From positions 1-64,000 of the forward strand of contig JAJYET010000002.1 in NCBI GenBank assembly GCA_021785655.1: 64,000 bases of DNA, given 5' to 3'. The stretch comes from a bacterium (lineage in GTDB: Bacteria; Chloroflexota; Dormibacteria; Aeolococcales; Bog-877). Positions 59,101 to 64,000 of this stretch are shown here, piece by piece; position 1 is the first letter of the stretch, and each line of letters begins with the position of its first letter. The notes under the pieces are model-generated. The model had not been told where the DNA came from and searched no databases. It worked only from the letters and a program-made list of their open reading frames with translations. The position numbers and the translations under genes were made by a program.

Positions 59101-60402
59101 TCAGATCAGCAGCGAGGCGGGGTGCTCGAGGCACCACCGTAGGTAGCCCAGAGCCTCGGCCCCCTGGGCACCGTCGGTCACCCGGTGGTCGATGGCCAGG
59201 GTCATCTCCATGATCTGGCCGGCCACCACCTGCCCGTCCCGCACCACCGCGACCTCGCCCACCTCGCCCACCGCCAGGACGCTCCCCTGCCCCGGGGTGA
59301 TGATGGCCGAGAACTGGCTGATGCCGAACATTCCCAGGTTGCTGATGGCGGTGTGCGCTCCGGCCAGCTCTTCCGGCCGCAGCTGGTTGCTCTTGGCGCG
59401 GGCGGCCAGGTCATGGGTCCGGCGGGCCAGCTCGGCGAAGGAGAGGGACTCGCAGGAGCGCAGCGTGGGGGCGACGAGCCCATCCGGCACGGCCACCGCC
59501 AGGGCGATGTTGCTGGAGAAGAAGCGCCTCACCCCCCCACCCACGTGGGCGGAGTTGAGCTGGGGGTGGCGCTGCAGGGTGAGGGCCATGGCCCGCACCA
59601 GGAAGTCGGTGACGGAGAACCGCGGGACCCCGGGCTGCTGCAATCCGTTGAGCTCCGACCGCAGCTTCATGAGGGCTCCCACGTCCACCTTGGTCGTGAG
59701 GTAGAAGTGGGGGATGGTGCTGTTGGCCTCAGACATCCGGCGGGCGATGGCGTCGCGCATCCGGGTGGCCTTGACCGGCTCCGAGGGATCGGTGGGATCC
59801 AGTGGGGCGGCGTGACCCAGGGCGCTCGGAGCGGCGGCGACCAACCCGCCCGACCGGGCCATGGCCTCGACGTCCTCGGCGGTGACCCTCCCCTCAGGCC
59901 CGGTCCCGCGCACCTGACTCAAGGGAAGTCCCAGCTCCCGCGCTCGGCGGCGGGCCAGCGGGCTGGCCTTGACCCGTCCCGCCGGGGGCGGCTCCTCGGA
60001 CACCGTGGACTCCCCGCCCAGCTGGTGGGCCCAGTCCGGGACGGGCGTCGGGTCGGGCTCACTGGAGGAGGGGGCCTCACCCTGGGCCACGACCTCCGGA
60101 GACGGCGCCGCCTGCGCTCCCTCCCCGCCACCGGGAGCTGGCAACCCCTCCTCCAGCTCCTCACCCTCCTCGGCGATCACGGCAATGGGAGCCCCGACGG
60201 GCACCTTCCCGCCGGGACCGACCAGGATGCGGCGCAGGATGCCGCTGGCGTAGGCCTCGATGTCGATATCCGCCTTGTCGGTGGCGATGGAGGCGATGGT
60301 GTCACCGCGCTCCACCCGCGTCCCCTCCTCCACCAGCCAGCGGTTGATGGTGCCCTCGGTCATGTCGTACCCCATCTGGGGCATGGTGACCTGATAGGCC
60401 AT
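59101..60402 (-). CDS. pdhC: Dihydrolipoamide acyltransferase (E2)
   Basis: Single lipoyl domain (TDKADIDIEAYASG), peripheral subunit-binding domain (ASPLARRRARELGLPLSQVRGTGPEGRVTAEDV), DHRVTDGAQGAEAL catalytic motif. Confidence 0.95.
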   Translation of the reverse strand: MAYQVTMPQMGYDMTEGTINRWLVEEGTRVERGDTIASIATDKADIDIEAYASGILRRILVGPGGKVPVGAPIAVIAEEGEELEEGLPAPGGGEGAQAAPSPEVVAQGEAPSSSEPDPTPVPDWAHQLGGESTVSEEPPPAGRVKASPLARRRARELGLPLSQVRGTGPEGRVTAEDVEAMARSGGLVAAAPSALGHAAPLDPTDPSEPVKATRMRDAIARRMSEANSTIPHFYLTTKVDVGALMKLRSELNGLQQPGVPRFSVTDFLVRAMALTLQRHPQLNSAHVGGGVRRFFSSNIALAVAVPDGLVAPTLRSCESLSFAELARRTHDLAARAKSNQLRPEELAGAHTAISNLGMFGISQFSAIITPGQGSVLAVGEVGEVAVVRDGQVVAGQIMEMTLAIDHRVTDGAQGAEALGYLRWCLEHPASLLI

Positions 60403-61376
60403 CAGCTCATGCGCCTCACCGCGTCGACGATCTGCTGGCTGCCGGGAATGAGCTGCTGCTCCAACCGCCGGGAGTAGGGCAGGGGAACGTCGCGCATCGC
60501 CACGCGGGCGATGGGTGCGTCCAGGTCGTCAAAGCTCCGGTCCTGGATCTCGCTCAACAGGCTGCCGCCGAAGCCGCCGGTGCGCCAGTCCTCCCCGCAG
60601 AGCACCAGGCGGTGGGTCCGACCCACCGACCCGACCACCGTGGGGTAGTCCAGGGGCCGCAGGGTGCGCAGGTCGACCACCTCGCAGGAGACCCCGTCCT
60701 CGCGCTCCAGCACCTCGGCCGCGTGCAGCGCCTGGAGCAGCATCCGCGAGTATCCGGCCAGGGTCACGTCGGTGCCCTCACGGACCACGGCCGCCCGGCC
60801 GATGGGGACCTCCCGGTCCACCTCCTCGGGCACCTCCCCCTTGGTGCTGTAGAGCAGGCTGTGCTCGATGAAGATCACCGGATCGGGGTCCCTGATGGCG
60901 GACAGCAGCAGCCCCTTGGCGTCCGCCGGGGTGGCCGGCATCACGACCTTGAGGCCGGGGACGGACGCGAACCACCCCTCGAAGGTCTGGGAGTGGGTCG
61001 GACCGAGCTGGCCGAAGCCGGAGACGGTGCGCACCACGAGAGGCACCGACCACTGGCCACCGAACATGTAGTGGAACTTGGCGGCACTGTTGACGATCTG
61101 GTCCAGGGCCAGAAGGGCGAAGTTGACCGTCATCAACTCGGCCACCGGCCGCAGCCCGCCCATGGCCGCCCCGATCGCGAAGCCCACGATCCCGGCCTCG
61201 GCGATCGGAGTCTCCATCACCCGCTTGGGACCGAACTCCTCCACCAGCCCCTTGGTCACGGCGTACGAGCCCCCATAGCCGGTGATGCTCTCCCCCATCA
61301 GGATCACTCGCGAATCGCGGCGCATCTCCTCGCGCATGGCGCTGCGCACCGCCTCCCGGTAGGTGAGCTCAGCCAC
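60402..61376 (-). CDS. pdhB: 2-oxo acid dehydrogenase E1 beta subunit
   Basis: LTYREAVRSAMREEMRRDSRVILMGESI; PIAEAGIVGFAIGAAMGGLRPVAELMTVNF. Confidence 0.95.
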   Translation of the reverse strand: MAELTYREAVRSAMREEMRRDSRVILMGESITGYGGSYAVTKGLVEEFGPKRVMETPIAEAGIVGFAIGAAMGGLRPVAELMTVNFALLALDQIVNSAAKFHYMFGGQWSVPLVVRTVSGFGQLGPTHSQTFEGWFASVPGLKVVMPATPADAKGLLLSAIRDPDPVIFIEHSLLYSTKGEVPEEVDREVPIGRAAVVREGTDVTLAGYSRMLLQALHAAEVLEREDGVSCEVVDLRTLRPLDYPTVVGSVGRTHRLVLCGEDWRTGGFGGSLLSEIQDRSFDDLDAPIARVAMRDVPLPYSRRLEQQLIPGSQQIVDAVRRMS

Positions 61377-62468
61377 TTAGGTCGCCGCCCCTGCCGGGTC
61401 ACCCGCCATGGAGGGGGTCTCCTCGGAGGCCTCGGGATCGATGGGCTTGGCGTAGATCCAGCGGTCCACCGTGTCAGGTTCGGGCCAAGGGGAGCTGTCG
61501 GCGAAGCGCACCGCCTCCAGCATCTCAGCCTCGACCTCCTCGTTGACCTCGGCCAGCTCCTGTGGGCTGGTGATCCGGTGCTGGACCAGAAAATCCCCGA
61601 AGCGGGGGATCGGGTCCAGCTCGCGCCAGCGACGAACCTCCTCCTTGTCCCGGTAGAGCTCCGGATCGGCCATGGAGTGGCCACGGAAACGGTAGGTCAT
61701 GGCCTCGACGAAGAACGGCCCCTTGCCAGACCGGCAGTGCTCCGCGGCCTGCTGGACCGCTCCGTACACCGAGAGCACGTCCATGCCGTCGCACTGCACC
61801 GCGGGCATGGTGTAACCCTCGGCCTTGATCATCATGTCCGAGACCGGAGACTCTTCGGCCAGGGTCGCACCCATGCCGTATAGGTTGTTCTCACAGATGA
61901 AGACCACCGGGAGGTTCCAGAGGGCGGCCATGTTCAGCCCCTCGTGGAAGATCCCGTTGCCGGTGGCGCCGTCGCCGAAGAAGTCCAGCACCACCAGGGG
62001 CTCCTCCCGGTACTGCATGGCGTAGGCCATCCCCGCCCCGATCGGGATGTGGGATCCCACGATGGCGTGGCCGCCCCAGAAGTGACGGGAGGCGTCCGCA
62101 AGGTGCATGGACCCGCCCCGGCCGTGGCAGATCCCGGTCTCGCGCCCGAAGAGCTCGGCCATGCAGGCCTTGACGTCGCAGCCCCGAGCCAGCGCGTACC
62201 CGTGGTCGCGATAGTGCCCCAGGATGTGGTCGTCCTCACGCGCCGCGGCGATCGCTCCCACCGCCACCGCCTCCTCCCCGATGTAGAGGTGGAGGAAGCC
62301 GCCCACCTTGGCCTGGGCGTAGGCCTCAGCGGCGTGATCCTCGAAGTGGCGGATCTGCACCATCTTGCGGTACATGTCGCGGCCCTGCTGGGCGGTGAGC
62401 CCGTGCGGCAGGGCTCCCGCGGAGCGGGTGGCAGCGCGCGGGCGGCTCTTGCGAGGCGTGGTGGCCAC
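61377..62468 (-). CDS. pdhA: 2-oxo acid dehydrogenase E1 alpha subunit
   Basis: RHFEDHAAEAYAQAKVGGFLHLYIGEEAVAVGAI; GDGATGNGIFHEGLNMAALWNLPVVFICENNLYGMG ThDP motif; RFRGHSMADPELYR. Confidence 0.95.
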   Translation of the reverse strand: MATTPRKSRPRAATRSAGALPHGLTAQQGRDMYRKMVQIRHFEDHAAEAYAQAKVGGFLHLYIGEEAVAVGAIAAAREDDHILGHYRDHGYALARGCDVKACMAELFGRETGICHGRGGSMHLADASRHFWGGHAIVGSHIPIGAGMAYAMQYREEPLVVLDFFGDGATGNGIFHEGLNMAALWNLPVVFICENNLYGMGATLAEESPVSDMMIKAEGYTMPAVQCDGMDVLSVYGAVQQAAEHCRSGKGPFFVEAMTYRFRGHSMADPELYRDKEEVRRWRELDPIPRFGDFLVQHRITSPQELAEVNEEVEAEMLEAVRFADSSPWPEPDTVDRWIYAKPIDPEASEETPSMAGDPAGAAT

Positions 62469-62892
62469 GTGCCCAGTCTAAGAGATCGGCTGCGGCCCAC
62501 CCTCCCGGCGGACTTCCGCAAACTCGGCGCCGCCGCCTCCCCCGTTCCCGTCCGCCATCGCGGTGCCGCTCGGCCGCTGGTCGTGTCCCCGGTAGGTGGC
62601 CGGCTCGGGCTTAGCGCTCGGTCCGGCGAGCCAGCGGGCCAACCGGTGAGACCACCCCGCCCCGCGGCCCGAAGGAGGTTGCGAAATTGGGGTCGCCGAG
62701 AGAGGCTTAAACCGTGCCCCACGGGGTATACTCCGTTTGCGCAGCCGCGGTGTGCGGAGCTGCCGGGTGGTGGGGAGCACCGGGTAACCGGGTTGCGTCC
62801 ATTGCCGTTGACACCGAGGGGCCCAAGCCACGCTGAGCACCCCAGAGGGACCAACCCATGAGGCGTGGCGCCGCAACCGAGGAAGTGACGAG

Positions 62893-63300
62893 ATGATGAC
62901 CACCGAGCGGGACAACCGCTACCGGGTTACCCACCACGACATCCTGCGTCGGCAGCGCGAGAGCCTGGCCCGGACCAGGAAGCTGCGCAAGTACCGCTCC
63001 CACCTGGAACACCTGGACCGCGTTCTCGCCGACCTCGAGGACGCCCGCATCCGGGAGCGCCGGGTGGTGCCGCCGGCGATCACCGAGGAGCTGCGCCGGG
63101 CCGAGGTCTCCCAGGTTGACCCGGATCTCGCTCAGGTGGTGGCCAGCAGCCGCCCCAGCATCGACCGGGTACAGGACGCCGTGTTCGACGCCCAGGGGCG
63201 AATCATGGTCGAGGTCAGCCGGCTGCTGGGGCAACCGGACTGGATCACCATCGAGGCGGAGGAGGGCGAGGCCCTGGAGTTAGAGGCCTCCCGTCACTGA
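62893..63300 (+). CDS. Hypothetical coiled-coil protein
   Basis: 135 aa, RQRESLARTRKLRKYRSHLEHLDRVLADLEDARIRERRVV; preceded by GAGGAAGTGACGAG RBS-like sequence. Confidence 0.6.
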   Translation: MMTTERDNRYRVTHHDILRRQRESLARTRKLRKYRSHLEHLDRVLADLEDARIRERRVVPPAITEELRRAEVSQVDPDLAQVVASSRPSIDRVQDAVFDAQGRIMVEVSRLLGQPDWITIEAEEGEALELEASRH

Positions 63301-63953
63301 CCGCCCCGGGCGGGGGCTCCCAGCGCCCGCTCTGGGTCGAAGTTGCGAGCCAACTCCAGGATCCGCTCCTGGTCTCTTCTCGCCTTGCGGCTGCGCGCGG
63401 TCTCCCGCTGCCGGGGTCTGACCGGCAGGTGGGCGGTCTCGGCCATGCGCTCGGCGAGCTTCGCGTCCCGAGTCTGCGTCATGCGATCCCACTCCTCGAT
63501 GGCCTCTGCGACAGCGAGGCGCGTCTCCTTGGGGCCCACTTCGCCCAGCTCGGCCAACCGCGCCTCTAGCCTGGCCATGCGCCGCGCCGGTAGGCGGCTG
63601 CGGGCCAGCTGGATCGCCGACTCAGCCTCGGCCGCCTCGTGCCTTCGGGCCCCGGACGCCTGGCTGGCCACCACCTCCTGGCGCCTCGCCTCCCGGAGCG
63701 CGGCCTGGGCCTCCTGGAGCAGCGCCCCATATCCGGGAAGCAGCGCCTCGTGCTCCCCCTGGGAAGCCAGCGTCGCCAGCTCGGCACCCCGGGCCACCAG
63801 CCCGTCGACCGCCTGGTCCTGTCCCAGCTCGCGCAGCTGGGGGATGATGAACACCCCCAGCTTGCGATCCACCTCCACCCAGGCGTTGCGGACCTCCGGG
63901 GCTAGCTGCGGATGCTCGGGCACCGCCAGCGGACTACGGGGCATTCTCTCCAA
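63294..63953 (-). CDS. Hypothetical helical/coiled-coil protein
   Basis: 219 aa with long charged helices (LPGYGALLQEAQAALREARRQEVVASQ...); convergent overlap of 7 nt with the preceding gene. Confidence 0.6.
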   Translation of the reverse strand: MERMPRSPLAVPEHPQLAPEVRNAWVEVDRKLGVFIIPQLRELGQDQAVDGLVARGAELATLASQGEHEALLPGYGALLQEAQAALREARRQEVVASQASGARRHEAAEAESAIQLARSRLPARRMARLEARLAELGEVGPKETRLAVAEAIEEWDRMTQTRDAKLAERMAETAHLPVRPRQRETARSRKARRDQERILELARNFDPERALGAPARGGQ

Positions 63954-64000
63954 ACCTCCTCGGCGTCACGGTCACGGCAGCTGCGCGCCCGCTCCTCCCG

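Noticed and set aside
62740-62892. Leader considered as a c-di-AMP, TPP or cobalamin riboswitch
   Set aside because: Did not match the conserved cores of these classes that I could recall; kept only as an unassigned leader.
1-64000. CRISPR arrays, IS elements or prophage modules
   Set aside because: No regularly spaced repeats, transposase, integrase or phage structural genes were recognised in the window.

Overview
This 64 kb window is high-GC bacterial chromosome with mostly housekeeping content and two lower-density accessory stretches (about 9.2-16.6 kb and 29.2-34.4 kb). The core genes are aspS-hisS-rel, rlmB-cysS-ispF-ispD-PIN/TRAM-clpC, rpsA, ftsH, mazG-mfd-pth-ybeY-rpsU, rsmE-galT-like, hrcA-grpE-dnaJ-hsp20 with a perfect CIRCE, hemW-lepA, a magnesium-chelatase-like AAA+/VWA cluster, an F420-dependent NADP reductase, and pdhA-pdhB-pdhC-lpdA. 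Three tRNAs are visible: Thr(TGT), Met(CAT) and initiator fMet(CAT). No CRISPR array, rRNA, transposase or integrase was seen. The observations most worth a second look are: (1) a stand-alone ClpC N-domain protein just upstream of clpC, apparently made by duplicating the clpC 5' end; (2) rpsU and ybeY that seem to start at CTG codons, so rpsU is missing from the ORF track; (3) a four-gene AAA+/VWA chelatase-like cluster with no large H/CobN subunit in the window; (4) a decaying island with a BrnT-like/RHH toxin-antitoxin pair, a MarR gene interrupted by one TGA, an SRPBCC gene with three in-frame TAGs, and a methyltransferase fused in frame to an AhpD-like domain that keeps its own Shine-Dalgarno; (5) repeated -10-like boxes 6-10 nt before start codons, implying widespread leaderless transcription. 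All calls come from reading the sequence and recognising families by eye; no database search was run. Many start codons are estimates.
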